Made by a program: the position numbers and the translations under genes. Below the pieces are notes generated by a model. It saw only the letters and a list, made by a program, of their open reading frames with translations, ran no database searches and had not been told where the DNA came from. Below are positions 22,270 to 35,933 of a stretch of 64,000 nt of DNA, piece after piece (the first letter of the stretch is position 1; each line of letters opens with the position of its first letter). The DNA is from Cocos nucifera (Eukaryota > Streptophyta > Magnoliopsida > Arecales > Arecaceae). The DNA lies in the NCBI GenBank assembly GCA_006176705.1, contig QRFJ01002287.1, forward strand, positions 1-64,000. The letters are read 5' to 3'.

Positions 22270-24812
22270 TAAATCAGGCATAGTACTTCTAATGTTAGAA
22301 GTAGGGTCATAGGAAGAAGAATTGTCTTGCTTCACTTGACCATAACAGGCTGAACAAGAGAAAGAAGCAAAAGTTGCACATTAAAGATGTTATATGATAA
22401 CACCTTAAAATTTTTTTATAAATAATTCTACTACATGGGTATTAGATGCCGGTAGTCTTATGCAATTTGTTGCAAAGACTATAAGTAAGTGGGATATTTG
22501 AAAATAGTGAGAAATATCTAAACGTTGGGGATGGAAGTCTTATTCCAATCCTAACTTTAGGATTTGTCAAGCTTATTTTTAAAAGATGTTATTTTGAGTG
22601 ATTGTCACTATTGTCCATCATTTATGATAAATATGATCTCTGATGATCTTTTAGTCAGAGATGGTTATCATTTATCAATAAAGAAGATTGTTATGATATT
22701 ATTATGAATAATATTATAGTAATACATGGATAATAAAGAAATAATATTTAATATTTATACAGTCTATTAAGTATAATGTACACATCCAAGTTAGATTATG
22801 TCATGGATATCTATCCTTGGCATAATAGGCTTAGTCATCTTGACAAGAATAGGATAAACGGGTTAGCTTGAGAAGAAAATCTCGACATCAATGATTGTGA
22901 ATCATTGATAGCCTATGAATCTTGTCTTCTTAGAAAAATAACAAAGTCACCTTTTATTGAAAAAGGTGAAGAAGCCGATAAAGTTCTAAGTCTTATATAT
23001 AGTGATGTATGTGGACTTATAAACTTAAGTGCTAAAGGAAGATACTAATATTTTATTACAGACGACCTATCTGGGCATGGGTGCATCTAGTCTAAATTAT
23101 TTGAAATGTTTAAACGATTCAATAATGAAATAGAAAAATGAACTGAAAGGATATTAGAACTCTTCGATCGGATCGAGGAGGCGAATACTTATTCAGTAAG
23201 TTTTTGACATATCTAGGAGAGAATTGGATTCTCTCTCAAGTGAATTTTTTTTAGAACACAATGTATCTAAAAGAAGAAATTGAACTTTGTTAGACATTGT
23301 TCAATCCACTATAGGGTTCACTTGTCTGCCTGTTTTAGGGTTGTACTCTTGTGGCTACTAGTTTTACTCTGTAAAAGGTTCTAAGTAAATCGTTGCATAG
23401 ATTTCATATGGGATATGGATCGGGCATAGACCTAGACTCTCTAACTTTCGGGTTTGGAGTTGATCAGCCTATGTCATATATTTGCACATAGATAAACTTG
23501 GATCCTGGTCTAATAAGTATTTAAGGTTTATTAATTCTACTATGCTAAAGAACATAAGATGTTCATCAGTAGTAGGGCATTTCTTTTGGAAAGAAGTTTC
23601 TTTGAGAAGGAACTGATGCCTATCAAGTTGAACTTAAAAAAGTTTGACTAGTAGAAAAGAACCGACGTAATCTAGTAAACCTATAGAATCGGATTTGACC
23701 AGATCAAATCTAGAGCCCATTAAAGTATCACCTTTAAGGAGATCCGGTAGAGTACCGCATCAGCTGGATAGATACTTTAGTATCTAGATCTAGGATGGCG
23801 ATTCTGGTGAGCTCGATGAGAACAATAAGGATCCGATCGCCTATAGGATACAATGCAGTGATATGGAGCCACATGATCCAAATTGAAGTCCATGAAAATC
23901 AATAGTGTATGGACATTAGTTGATTCACCTGAAGGGACAAAATTCATTGGGTGTGAATGGATTTTCAAAAGGATTAGAGTAGCGCAAACGGGAAGGTAAA
24001 GTCCTTAAAGCCCATTTGGCTATTACCTTAGAATTAGAACATACATTTTGAACGTATGCCTTTGTTATAAATAAAGATAAATTTTATATTTATAATTGGA
24101 TAAAATATTCTATAGTATTATTTCTTGTATTGTCTTTGGATAAAATTTTCTTAATCGAGAATGACATCTCAGCATTGCAAAGAATAAAGGTTTAGCTATC
24201 ATCTTATTTCTTCATGTATGTGACAAGACATGAATACTCACTAGAGGAAATGAGCAGATACCAATCTGATCCAAGTGAGAGCCACTGGAAGATTGTATAG
24301 ACAATCCTTAAGTATTTGGAAAATACTAAGGTCCAATAACTCAAATATGAAAGTACTGACTTAAAACATGTGGATATTTTAATTTCAGTCAGAATAAGAT
24401 GATAACTAGAGAATGTCGGCTCATACCTTAATTATAGGAGCAATATGCTAGAAAGGTTTCAAGTAGGATACTTTAGCCTATTCAGTTAGTGATGTAGAGA
24501 CATCGTGGCATATGATGCTGCCATGTAAGCTGTGTAACTACTGAGGTTCATTAGCAGGTTGGGAGTGGCACCCTCCACCGATGGTCCAGTCCTATCATAG
24601 CACTAGAGCCATAGCTTAGACTAAAGAATCGAAGAACCAGCATATTCTGCATTGCTATCATCTTAGATATTAGATTTGGATGATGTCGACTTTTGGAAGA
24701 TCGATGGAAAATGAGAACTTGACCGACCCATTTGCTAAGGCATCGAAACTAAGAAGTTCTATGAACTCAAGTGGAAGATAGAATATTTGATATCATTCTG
24801 ATTGGCTTTAGT
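22270..24812 (+). pseudogene. copia pol remnant of D2
   Basis: The region runs from a zinc-knuckle remnant near 22290 to RNase H. Integrase is the best preserved: WHNRLSHLDKNRINGL, then ESCLLRK and SDVCGL, in one frame from about 22815 to 23046 apart from one stop. A degraded catalytic GGEYL region lies near 23170. Reverse-transcriptase text lies near 23880-24170 (VDSPEG-like, GCEWIFKR-like and a changed YVDD box near 24140). RNase H text near 24400-24760 ends with ENLTDPFAKA-like residues. Several stops and frameshifts are present, so no enzyme could be made. Confidence 0.82.
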
Positions 24813-24824
24813 CCAAGTGGGAGT
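24813..24824 (+). other. polypurine tract of D2
   Basis: CCAAGTGGGAGT abuts the 3' LTR start TGTTGG. Confidence 0.8.
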
Positions 24825-26821
24825 TGTTGGAAAATATGTTCTAAAGTCAATCATCTAAGTGGTAGATGATTGAAATTAGTATATGAATTATCTAATAATA
24901 AAAGTTATTTGGCTAGTTCATCATAAAAGTTCTATCTTTCTTAAATAAACTCCTAAATTATGATAAAGTTCTTAGAACCATAATCATTCGATAAAGGAGG
25001 ATTTATCGAATGGTTCTTAAATTATTTATGATCAAATGATAAGTTATTAATAAGGATGACAACTTATCGAGTGTAAGATGCTATATGTCATATGCATTGG
25101 TTATCCTCGTAACCAAGTGGTGTGGAGATACTGGTATGGCATCCAGGTGAGATATAGGAGTATATCTGCATTGAACGTGATCAATGTAACACTCTACTAT
25201 CAAGAGTAGCTAGCTAAGGCCAATGGATATAAGTATCCCTCCGACCTGAGATCACCACGGTGACTTACAAGCAACTCACTATACTTTGATGTCAGACTGT
25301 CTGTATTTCTAATATAGGTTCGAAAGGTTTTTGGATACAGTCAAGTACTTGTAAAGTCGGTGTATGAGTCAAGATGGGATTGACCACTCCTGATTAACTT
25401 TAGAAAGAGAATGACTCACCGTGTTTCAGTTTAGCAAAATCTAGGCCTGGGTAATCCTCGTGAGGTGTCGCGGGATTTGCAAAATTTTGAGACACAATAA
25501 TGATGACTTATATGAGTGCTGACAATGTACTCAAAGTCGTCTCGAGCATTATTGATCAAAGAGATGAATTATACGATAACCATGGGTTAGGGTTCTAAGA
25601 ATATTGCTTTGCATATATTCGACCTATCTAGACGTCGAAAATCATTGCTAGATGACAATTTTGATTGGTATAGAAATTGGTTTCTATACTACTGACTTAG
25701 GTTCAAACCTATGGGGTCACACATATTAGAGCTTGTAACCTAATCAGATGGTTAATCGATGATTAAGAATCGTATCGAGGTCAAACATTCAATGCGATTG
25801 ATGTTTGACCTAATGCAAGTATTGCAGGAGGATTGATAAGCAATTGGATTACTAATTAGCTCAATTTGATTGAGTAATTAGGCTGAGATCAAGTCTAATT
25901 AAATTTGATTCAATTAGAATTAGTTTGGATTTAATTAGATTAAATTTAGTTGGTTTATTGGGTAACCCAATTGCAAGAAAGAACAATTCCTTGTTTGACT
26001 AGGACTTGGGTGCACCTAATTAACTTAGCATTTAAATCAGACTTAAATCTTGATTTAATTTGATTTAATTAGACTCCTAGTTAGACTAGGATCACACTTA
26101 ATTAGGTTGTATTTGATCTAATTTAAATGGGATTTAAATTGGGTTCAAAACTATTTTGTCCTAGTCAAACAAGAGGAGTCCCAGTTGGATTGGGACTCTC
26201 TCTCTTTCTCTTATGCCTAAGACCTCACGCCCACCTTAATTAATTTCTAATTTTTCTACATGTATTCCCATACCCAAGAAGGCCTTTCACACCCTATAAT
26301 TCATATTTTTAGGAATTTGTTATGACTTGGTCAAAACTTGGAAGAAGTTGGGATTTGTTTCCTACTTGGAAGAGTCCCCTTTGACCAAAACTTCTTCCCC
26401 TCTTGTGCGCCCACTTAACCCATGCCATATTTAACTTCTCCACCCTTCTCCTAGGTTTTTGGGATGTGAATTTGATGGTTCTCATGAAAAAAAAATCAAG
26501 AGAGGGGCATCCAAGAGTTGGACACCCCATAGAAGTCCTCATTTGACTAGGTTTTGACCTAGTCATGCAATAAAAGGTGGATGCCTCTTTTAAGATAGTT
26601 AAAGGATGTAAAAAATCTTAAAAAAATCATAAAAAATTAGAGGAAAAGGAGAAAAAGGTGTGGAGGATTTGTGTCACCAAGATTCATGGAGAAGAGCCTT
26701 CAATTATGACATCAACTGTTGATGCCTTAAAGAGACAAGGTAAGAGAAGATTATCTTCTCTCATATTTTTCTTTTATGTTTCTCTCTTCCTATTTTATTT
26801 ATAATTTTTATATGATAAAAT

Positions 26822-26824
<3 letters not shown>

Positions 26825-26852
<28 letters not shown>
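26825..26852. repeat. (GA)n microsatellite inside D2 3' LTR
   Basis: About 13-14 GA repeats lie after TATAA. The other family-2 LTRs have shorter GA or CT runs at the same place, e.g. near 61350. This is ordinary repeat slippage. Confidence 0.85.
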
Positions 26853-26856
<4 letters not shown>

Positions 26857-27099
26857 TGGGTATGGGGATGAGTGCTCTAAGTTGTTGGGGCATAGTGTTA
26901 ATTTTTTGGACATGATCTAATCATGTCCTAATGAGAGAAGGAGAAGAGAAGAAAGGTCTTCTCCTAGGATTTCTTGGAGAACCTTTACTCTCTAATTTTT
27001 ATGAAAATTTTATATGATGAAAATAAAAAATATTAGATCTAAAAACTTAAGAAAAATTCTAGAGGAGAAGGTCTCCTCTTGTCCTAGCATAGAAATGTT

Positions 27100-27128
27100 T
27101 TCAGGACATCAACCGTTGATGTCCTGAA
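27100..27128. repeat. 13-bp perfect triloop hairpin in D2 3' LTR
   Basis: The arms TTCAGGACATCAA and TTGATGTCCTGAA flank the loop CCG. Equivalents are at 51611-51635 (loop CGG, 11 bp), 53441-53469 (loop TGA, one mismatch) and 61080-61102 (loop TAT, 10 bp). Arms are conserved while loops change. Confidence 0.75.
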
Positions 27129-27719
27129 GGAGGAGATTTGTCTTCTCTTAGGATTTATTTTTTCATGTTTTTATTTTTTGATTTTTGGGAGATCCAAGGG
27201 TTAGATTTATTCCTTATTCCTCCTCATGTTCTTTATCTCTTGGAGTGTCCAAGATATTCGAAGAATATGTATTTGATTAACCATCAGGAGGGATCCGCTA
27301 GAAGTTAGTACTTCGAGCGGATCTTCATTTGACGAACCTCCGATCTGCATTGTAGGTACGTATAGATCACCTATAGAGATTGGACACTTGTGTAGCTCCA
27401 AAGGCAATAACGGATTTAACCAGGGAGTTCTCGACCCATGCAAAGGTAAGAGATCTGATCTCTTTGTGACCTAGATGTGATCTAGGATTAGATCTAGAAT
27501 TGTTCTAGATCTAGGTATTGATATGATCAATATCACTTATGATTAATTTAATTTTAGATTGATATTCGCATCATAACATGTTATAGATCCTTAATGTAGG
27601 GTTTTGTAATTTGATTACATGCATGTTGTAGATTAAATAGTTTAATCTATGTCTTTCGCTGCTCTATATTTCGAAAAAGTTTTGAAATCTATGCATGATA
27701 CCTTGCATGTTTCCCAATA

Positions 27720-27972
27720 GAATTTATCCTAATTAGAGCAACACTCTACTGGAAAGGTTCTAAGCAAAATATTGTATCCTATTTTGTTAGTAATGTAGAG
27801 TACATCATGACATCTAATACTCTCTTGTAGGTTGTGAGGTTGCATAAGTTCATTAGCATGTTGGGAGAGGCACCCTCCATCGATGGTCTAGTCCGAATGT
27901 AGCACTAGAGCCATAGCTCAGGCTAAAGAACCAAAGATGCACCACTGGACTAGCATACTCTGCATCACTATC
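27720..27972 (+). pseudogene. D1 RNase H fragment between the D2 and C insertions
   Basis: This continues the D1 RNase H sequence broken at 17201. It corresponds to D2 sequence from about 24435, for example GGCACCCTCCATCGATGG and the AIAQAKE-like stretch. It ends at CTATC, the target duplication of element C, and resumes at 49193. It carries stops. Confidence 0.8.
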
Positions 27973-29684
27973 TGTTAGATATATGTGCCCTAGAAGCCAG
28001 AATTGACTGACACTTGTAATACACTTCTAGGGGCAAAATTATAATTTTGACTATAATGAATAAAATAGGTTATTTTCTATCACATATGTGTATTTAGTGT
28101 CTGTGATACATCCTTTGAGTTAATGGTAATGATAATTCATATTTTCAAGAGTTGAAAATTTAAGACATGAATAATCATTATTAACTCATAAAATGCTTCC
28201 GACCATAGGATCATCACGAGGATGGTGATTGATCTGGAAGGTTGGTGTACAATCGCTTCTCTTTAGTAGATGAGTCTTGAGTCTATGGTGTGGAGACACC
28301 AGAGCGAGAGTACAGGTACTCGTTAGAGAACGAGGGCACTGAGCGTGACCACCTCGAGTAGTCATTAGGGAGTCTACCTTCTCGTCAATGACTGACTCGA
28401 TGCTGCAGTAGTGTGTCTGGTTCTTTGACCTGAGGTGCATCGGTAGTTCACCTTGAGGGTGTTATAGTTTGACTACACCATTACTCGATCTCCTAGCCAT
28501 ATGGAATCCTGAGGTGTATGTTGGCTATAGCATGTTCATTGTAGGAACTGGATTGCATCAAGATGGAATCTATCTACCTCGGTGGTAGAGGAGCAGCCCT
28601 ATGATGATCATGAGAATCAAGTCCAGAAGTCCATGGCCATGGCAGAGTGAAATAATAGAAAGAGTTTCTATTTAGATTTTCACATTGGACTCGAATCGAA
28701 TGATTACATCATATGACAGAGACTAGGGTTTGACGAGTTCACCTTAACCCTAATCTGATCGGGGCTCAAGATAGAAGAACTTAATCACACAGGTAGCTGC
28801 ACCAAGAGGTTCGCATTCAGCTCTGATGGGTTGCCACCATATACTGCTAGGTGTCACTGGTGGATTTTGGGAGCAATTAGAATGATTTAGATGATCGATC
28901 ATTCTAGCTGTTCGAATCAGAAGAGTTCTGATCCATCGAAAGGAGTTTCGATGATGTCGATGATAGAGATCATGACATATCCCATTACCATATAGAACTG
29001 AACCTAACTGGGTCACACAAACAAGGGTTTGAATCTGGTGATCATCAATTGAACTGATCTAGTTCAATTGATCTGAATGAGATTCAATTAGGTTCAAGGA
29101 AAATCGTGCTAGCACTCGATTGAACCTAACGTTCTTCTTTTGCTATCATAAATAAGTTGTCCTGATCTGAGCCAAAGGAGTTTGTGCTCAATCAGAGGCC
29201 TTCATATGGTCTGACTGGAGGTTGTCCAAGTCAGAAAAGGTTGTCTTATTTTGTAAGACATTACCTGCCATTTTTGGTCACCTGCCATTTCTTGTTCTTT
29301 GACTTTGGTCAAAAGTCTACCTTTGACTGGTCAAATGTTGACCATTGACACTTTGACTTTTGACCACATGTCATGCACCTATTGGAGAGCTGGTGGGGGC
29401 CTTGTCCCCCTGCCAGAACCTGGCAAGGAGGAGGGCGCACGCCACCCTAGGCATGTGCCCAAGTTGGAGGCGCCTAGGAGTCCTTGTTGGACAAGGACTC
29501 CATCTCCTTTTTGGATTCCAATTAGAGTTCTCCTAAGAACCAACTTTGACTGGTCTTAGATGCCCTCTAAGGAGGAATCCAGGGGACTCTATTCCCACCA
29601 ATCAGATTTAGATCTGATTTCACAAAGGTTGTGATTGGTTGGGAAGAAGAGAGTTGGATCATCTATAAATTTCCTTGAATGAAT
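27973..29684 (+). repeat. 5' LTR of element C, left part
   Basis: It aligns with the 3' LTR of C from its first base to just after the TATA-like CTATAAAT near 29664, then ends at the edge of B after about 20 less clear bases. The rest of this LTR resumes at 40904. About 0.2 kb of LTR sequence is missing at the break. Confidence 0.88.
29299..29364 (+). promoter_or_regulatory. W-box cluster in C 5' LTR
   Basis: Eight TTGAC/GTCAA cores lie in about 66 bases, six of them on the plus strand. The layout is the same as in the A and B LTRs. Confidence 0.65.
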
Positions 29685-31963
29685 TGAAGGGAAATCCTGA
29701 TTTCCCGGTCCAGGTTCGTCCAGATCTGATTAGATCAAGAGATATATTTCAAAAATTTTCTCTTGATCTCAATCAGATCTTGATATGTTTCAGATCTGAT
29801 TCTTATTATTTTAATAAATAAAATAAAATAAGATAAATTAAATCAAATTTAATTTACCTGATTTGGGTAATCCTATTACCCTGTAGATGATCCTGATTGC
29901 AGCGGAAGGTTCTGGATCTTAGCCACGCAAGCGCCTGGCCTCTACCGGTATCCACTCGGGTTGGATCTGGAGATCCTCTTCTTCTCTATCACACCTCCAA
30001 AAATCAGATCTGGATCTGATCTGGAGGATCTTCAAAACTCTTTTGAAGATCTGCAGTCGTCCTTTTGCAGCAGCGCAGCCTTCTTGCTTTTGATCGCCTT
30101 TCCTTGATCTGAATCGCACCAACCTAAGTCCAAAACACCTTTTGGACGTGGAGAGCAAGGGGAGAAGAGACTATGGCATGGAGAAGGAGGGGAGAGGCAG
30201 CCTTGGGGCGTGGGATCTAATTTCATTCACTTAGAATTAGGGTTGGGCGCAGGGTCTTATTTATAGACCTCTTGTGATCCAACTCCTCTTCCTCTCAACC
30301 AATCACAACCCTTTGTGAAATCAGATCTAAATCTGATTGGTTGGAATAGAGACCCCTGGATTCCTCCTTAGAGGGTGCCTAAGACCAGTCAAACTGGATT
30401 CTTAGTAGAACTCTGATTGGAATCCAAAAGGGAGGTGGAGTCCTTGTCCAACAAGGACTCCTAGGCGCCTCCTACTTGGGCTCACGCCACCCTTGGCGTG
30501 CGCCCTTCTCCTTGCCAGGTTCTGGCAGGGGGACAGGCCCCCACCAGCTCTCCAATAGGTGCATGACATGTGGTCAAAAGTCAAAGGGTCAATGGTCAAC
30601 GTTTGACCAGTCAAAGGTAGACTTTTGACCAAAGTCAAAGAACAAGAAATGGCAGGTGACCAAAAATGGCAGGTAATGTCTTACAAATAAGACAACCTAT
30701 TCTGACTTGGACAACCTCCAGTCAGACCATATGAAGGCCTCTGATTGAGCACAAACTCCTTTGGCTCAGTCAGGACAACTTATTTATGATAGTAAAAGAA
30801 GAACGTTAGGTTCAATCGAGTGCTAGCACGATTTCCTTGAACCTAATTGAATCTCATTCAGATCAATTGAACTAGATCAGTTCAATTGATGATCACCAGA
30901 TTCAAACCCTTGTTTGTGTGACCCAGTTAGGTTCAGTTCTGTATGGTAATGGGATATGTCATGATCTCTATCATAGACATCATCGAAACTCCTTTCGATG
31001 GATCAGAACTCTTCTGATTCGAACAGCTAGAATGATCGATCATCTAAATCATTCTAATTGCTCCCAAAATCCACCAGTGACACCTAGCAGTATATGGTGG
31101 CAACCCATCAGAGCTGAATGCGAACCTCTTGGTGCAGCTACCTGTGTGATTAAGTTCTTCTATCTTGAGCCCCGATCAGATTAGGGTTAAGGTGAACTCG
31201 TCAAACCCTAGTCTCTGTCATATGATGTAATCATTCGATTCGAGTCCAATGTGAAAATCTAAATAGAAACTCTTTCTATTATTTCACTCTGCCATGGCCA
31301 TGGGCTTCTGGACTTGATTCTCATGATCATCATAGGGCTGCTCCTCTACCACCGAGGTAGATAGATCCCATCTTGATGCAATCCAGTTCCTACAATGAAC
31401 ATGCTATAGCCAACATACACCTCAGGGTTCCATATGGCTAGGAGACCGAGTAATGGTGTAGTCAAACTATAACACCCTCAAGGTGAACTGCCGATGCATC
31501 TCAGGTCAAAGAACCAGACACACTACTGCAGCATCGAGTCAGTCATTGACGAGAAGGTAGACTTCCCTAATGACTACTCGAGGTGGTCACGCTCAGTGCC
31601 CTCGTTCTCTAACGAGTACCTGTACTCTCGCTCCGGTGTCTCCACACCGTAGACTCAAGACTCATCTACTAAAGAGAAGCGATCGTACACCAACCTTCCG
31701 GATCAATCACCATCCTCGTGATGATCCTATGGTCGGGAGCATGTTTATGAGTTAATAATGATTATTCATGTCTTAAATTTTCAACTCTTGAAAATATGAA
31801 TTATCATTACCATTAACTCAAAGGATGTATCACAGACACTAAATACACATATGTGATAGAAAATAACCCATTTTATTAATTATAGTCAAAATTATAATTT
31901 TGCCCCTAGAAGTGTATTACAAGTGTCAGCCAATTCTGGCTTCTAGGGCACATATATCTAACA
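29685..31963 (-). repeat. 3' LTR of element B (2.28 kb)
   Basis: Bounded by TG...CA on the minus strand (TGTTAGATATATGTGCC to CCTTCA). It carries the TATA-like box (30256-30266), hairpin (30437-30461) and W-box cluster (30573-30638). Confidence 0.92.
30573..30638 (-). promoter_or_regulatory. W-box cluster in B 3' LTR
   Basis: Eight TTGAC/GTCAA cores lie in 66 bases, about 307 nt from the TATA-like box, almost the same arrangement as in A. Confidence 0.65.
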
Positions 31964-31975
31964 ATCTCCCACTTG
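31964..31975 (-). other. polypurine tract of element B
   Basis: On the minus strand this reads CAAGTGGGAGAT, directly before the 3' LTR. Confidence 0.82.
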
Positions 31976-31977
31976 TC

Positions 31978-34900
31978 CTAAAGCCAATTGGCTACAAGTC
32001 TAAGTCCCATCTTCTCAAGGTGGGCTTCGATCTTCTGCTGGCCCAACGGCTTTGTAAGTGGGTCTGCCACATTATCTGCGGAGTTGACTCTCTTGACCTC
32101 AACGTAACCTTTCTCAAGGTAATCGCGGATGAGATGATATCGCCGCTCAATGTGCTTGGACTTCTGGTGAGACCTCGGCTCCTTAGCAAGGGCTATGGCG
32201 CCATTGTTGTCGCAGTAAAGAGGAATGGCATCTGATGGCATTACTCCAATTTCTGCAGCAAACTTCTTGTACCAGAATGCTTCCTTTGCAGCCTCTGATG
32301 CAGCTATATATTCTGCTTCCATGGTGGAATCTGCTATCACAGTTTGCTTGGAACTCTTCCAGCTGACAGCTCCACCATTGCACACAAACAGACTTCCAGA
32401 TGTCGACTTTCGATCATCTATATCGGACATGAAGTCCGAGTCTGTGTATCCCTGAACTTGGAGTTCTCCATTACCAAAGACCAACATCATATCCTTAGTT
32501 CTTCTCAAGTACTTAAGGATACATTTCACAGAAGTCCAGTGTTCTTCACCTGGATTTGACTGATATCTGCTTGTGACACTCACAGCATGGGCTATATCAG
32601 GTCGTGTACATAGCATGGCATACATGAGGCTCCCTATTGCAGAAGCATAAGGGATCTTGCTCATGCGTTCTATTTCCTCAGGTGTGCTGGGGCACATCTT
32701 CTTGGAAAGATGAATACCATGTCTGAAGGGTATTAATCCCCTCTTAGAGTTTTCCATACTAAACCTCTTTAGTACTTCCTCTATGTACATCTTCTGTGAA
32801 AGTCCTAGCATCCTATTCGGTCTATCCCTATAGACCTTAATTCCTAGAATAAAGGATGCTTCACCTAGGTCTTTCATGGAGAATTCCTTGGACAACCACA
32901 TCTTTGACTGATGTCAACATGGGAATATCATTCCCAATAAGGAGGATGTCATCCACGTACAATACGAGGAAGACAACAGCGCTCCCACTGACCCTTTTTG
33001 AAAACACATGGTTCCTCTTCATTTTTGATGAAACCAAACTTTTTGATCACATCATTGAAACGAGTGTTCCAGCTCCGAGATGCTTGCTTAAGTCCATATA
33101 TGGACCTTTGCAGCTTGCAAACCTTGTGATCAGTATCACTGGATGTGAAACCTAGCGGCTGTTCCATATAGATATCTTCCTCAAGATATCCATTTAGGAA
33201 TGCCGTTTTCACGTCCATTTGCCATATTTCATAATCGAAATAGGCTGCAACAGGCAAGCAATGTGCGGATGGATTTTAGCATAGCTACTGGGGAAAAGGT
33301 ATCCTGATAGTCAATGCCTTCGCGTTGACTATAACCTTTTGCCACTAGTCTAGCCTTGAATGTCTCCACATTCCCATCTGCACCAATCTTTCTCTTGAAG
33401 ATCCATTTACACCCAATAGGTACTATACCTTCTGGTGGATCTACCAAGGTCCAGACTTGGTTTGAGTGCATCGAGTCAATTTCTGACTGCATTGCCTCTA
33501 AGCCATTTCTCGGAGTCGATATCTGATATCGCCTCGTTGTAGGTTTTGGGATCATCACCATGAGCACCATTACCTATGAGGAACATTTCCTCTACTTCCT
33601 CTGAAATAATACCTAAGTATCTTTCAGGGGGACGGGAAAACTCTTTCCGATCTACGAGGTGGAGGAGGTAGTGTTCTTATTGGCTCAACCTGATTTGGTT
33701 CCAATTGGTCCTTAGCTCGTTGTACTTGTGAGACTTTCTCATCAAGCTTAATCTGCTTTCCAATGCCGCTATCTTGAATAAACTATTTTTCAAGAAAGAT
33801 GGCATGTCGACTCACAATCACATTGTGGTCTTCTGGAATGTAGAAATAGTATCCTAATGACTCTTTAGGATATCCTATGAATCGAGCTCTAAAGGACCTA
33901 AACTCTAACTTGTCCGCTTGTTGTCTTTTGACATGAGCCGGACAACCCCAAATTCTGAGATGACTCAGACTTGGTTTCTTACCGTGCCATATCTCATACG
34001 GTGTGGTAGGAACGGTTTTAGAGGGAACCCTATTCAGTAGATAGAATTGAAGTTAACAATGAATGTCCCCAAAGAAAATCAGGGAGGTCTGTGAAGCTCA
34101 TCATGGATCGAACCATATCCAATAGAGTCCGATTTCTCCATTCTGAAACCCCGTTGAGTTGAGGTGTTCCTGTGGAGTCCATTGAGAGACTATGCCATTT
34201 TCCTTAAGATAGTCTAGGAATTCCCGGCTAAGGTATTCACCTCCTCGATCTGATCGAAGAACCTTAATGGGTTTTCCAGTTTGTTTTTCTACTTCATGTC
34301 TGAATTCTTTGAACTTTTCAAAAGCTTCAGACTTGTGTCTCATAAGATACACATACCCATACCTAGACAGATCATCGGTAAAGGTAATGAAGTAGACAAA
34401 ATTGCCTCTAGCCGGCACATCAAATGGGCCGCACACATCAGTATGTACTAGGGCAAGGAGATCTGTGGCCCTCTCCCCATGTCCAACAAAAGGGAGTTTA
34501 GTCATTTTGCCTTGAAGACAAGATTCACAAGTTGGATATGACTCAAAAGTCAATGGACTCAATAGCCCATTTTTCTCCAATTTGTTGATCCTATCTTCTG
34601 CTATATGACCTAATCTCAGGTGCCATAGATATCTGTCGTTTGGACTATCCCTAGGTCGTTTGGCATTCACGTTTTGCTCGATAGTTAGAACAGGTACATC
34701 AATATGTAGCTGATAAAGACCATTAATAAGGAAACCATTTGCAATTTTATTTCTTTCATAAAGAATGTTACAATGGTCCTTAAAGAAGGTGAATCACATA
34801 ACCTTCTTGTGCTAAGCATGAAACAGAAATCAAATTCCTGCTAGCTGCAGGCACATAATAACAGTCTTTCAAAACTAAGTCTAAACCAGATGGTAATCGA

Positions 34901-35929
34901 AGAGGGTATGTTCCCACGGCTACTGCAGCAACTCTTGCTCCATTACCGATGCGTAGGATCATGTCTCCATCCCTCAGCCTCCTGCTATCCTCAAGACCCT
35001 GCATAGAAGTGCACAGATGAGCACTAGAACCAGAGTCAAGCACCCAACTGGATGCAGAAGAAACCGTAAGGTTAGACTCAATAACGAGCATACCTCCAGA
35101 AGGACCTTCCTTCTTGTTCTTCAGGGTGGCCAGGTAAGTAGGGCAGTTCCGCTTCCAATGGCCGTCGCTGTTGCAATGGAAACACTTTCCTTTGCCATCG
35201 ACCTTCTTCTTCGGTTCTGCCTTCTTCTTCTTTGATCCTTCCACCTTTTGCTTTTTCACAGACTTCTTTTTCTTTCCATAAGACTTTCTTTTGGAAGAAG
35301 TCCGTTCCATAGCAAGAACTGAGCCTTTAGAACCTTTCATAGAAAGCTCAGCGGTAACCAGCATATTCATTAACTTCGGCCAAGGAATTTTGAAGTTTAT
35401 GCATGTGGTAATTCATGATGAATTGCCCATATGCATCAGTCAAGGATTGCAGAATAATATCGTTCTGCAGATCCAAGTCCAACTTCACACCGAGCTTCTC
35501 AAGCTCTTCCATGTCCTTGATCATTGTCAGACAGTGATCTTGGACTGACTGCCCATCACGCATCTTAGCCTTAAAAAGTCATTTCGTGACTTGATATTTG
35601 GCTGCGCGACTCTGTTCACCAAACATCTCCTGCAGGTGAGCCAACATTTGGCGAGCAGTCCCGATATCTTCATGTTGGCGCTGGAGCTCATCAGACATCG
35701 AGCCCAACATGTAATATCTGGCCTTATTATCTTCGTCAATCCATTTTTCCAGAGACGCTCTCTGTTCAGTGGATGGACGAGCTGGTAAGGTGGGAGGGTC
35801 CTGGTCCAAAACATGTGTTAACTTCTCTGAACCCAAAATAATTTTGTAGTTCCTGAGCCAATCTTTATAATTGGGTCCAGTCAGTCTATGTGTGTCTAGG
35901 ATACGTGCCAATGGGTTGGACGCAGACAT
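31978..35929 (-). pseudogene. copia gag-pol polyprotein of element B, broken
   Basis: This is the best-preserved family-1 polyprotein. Gag begins at the ATG at 35929 (an in-frame TTG lies six codons upstream but is not a likely start). The zinc knuckle CFHCNSDGHWKRNC is near 35170 after a lysine-rich stretch. The protease DSGSSAHLC is near 35030. Integrase runs from HLRLGHI through CESCLQGK and DRGGEYLS (about 34600 to 34220). Reverse transcriptase runs from CKWIFKRK through WQMDVKTAFLNGYLEEDIY, with the YVDD region near 32960. A long open stretch (32901-31978) covers the RT end and complete RNase H (DSDFMSD, STMEAEYIAASEA). Breaks are a TGA at 35579-35581, a TAG at 33783-33785, four single-base shifts shared with A, and two further homopolymer indels near 33000 and 32900. 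Confidence 0.93.
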
Positions 35930-35933
35930 TTTC

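Larger units (their letters stand above)
17202..27719 (+). mobile_element. Ty1/copia element D2 (family 2), inserted in D1 RNase H
   Basis: This is a complete LTR-internal-LTR unit on the plus strand. GAATTT stands immediately before the left LTR (17196-17201) and again after the right LTR (27720-27725). It therefore fits a simple insertion into D1, with a 5-6 bp target duplication, rather than a tandem array. The internal region has a primer-binding site, paired leader hairpins, decayed pol and a polypurine tract. Confidence 0.9.
24825..27719 (+). repeat. 3' LTR of D2 (2.9 kb)
   Basis: It begins TGTTGGAAAATATGTTCTAAAG and ends CCCAATA, followed by the target duplication. It contains a GA dinucleotide run and the best preserved of the LTR hairpins. 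Confidence 0.9.

Noticed and set aside
26825..26852. GA run as a GAGA-type regulatory site
   Set aside because: Length varies between LTR copies as expected of a microsatellite, and nothing else points to a regulatory role.
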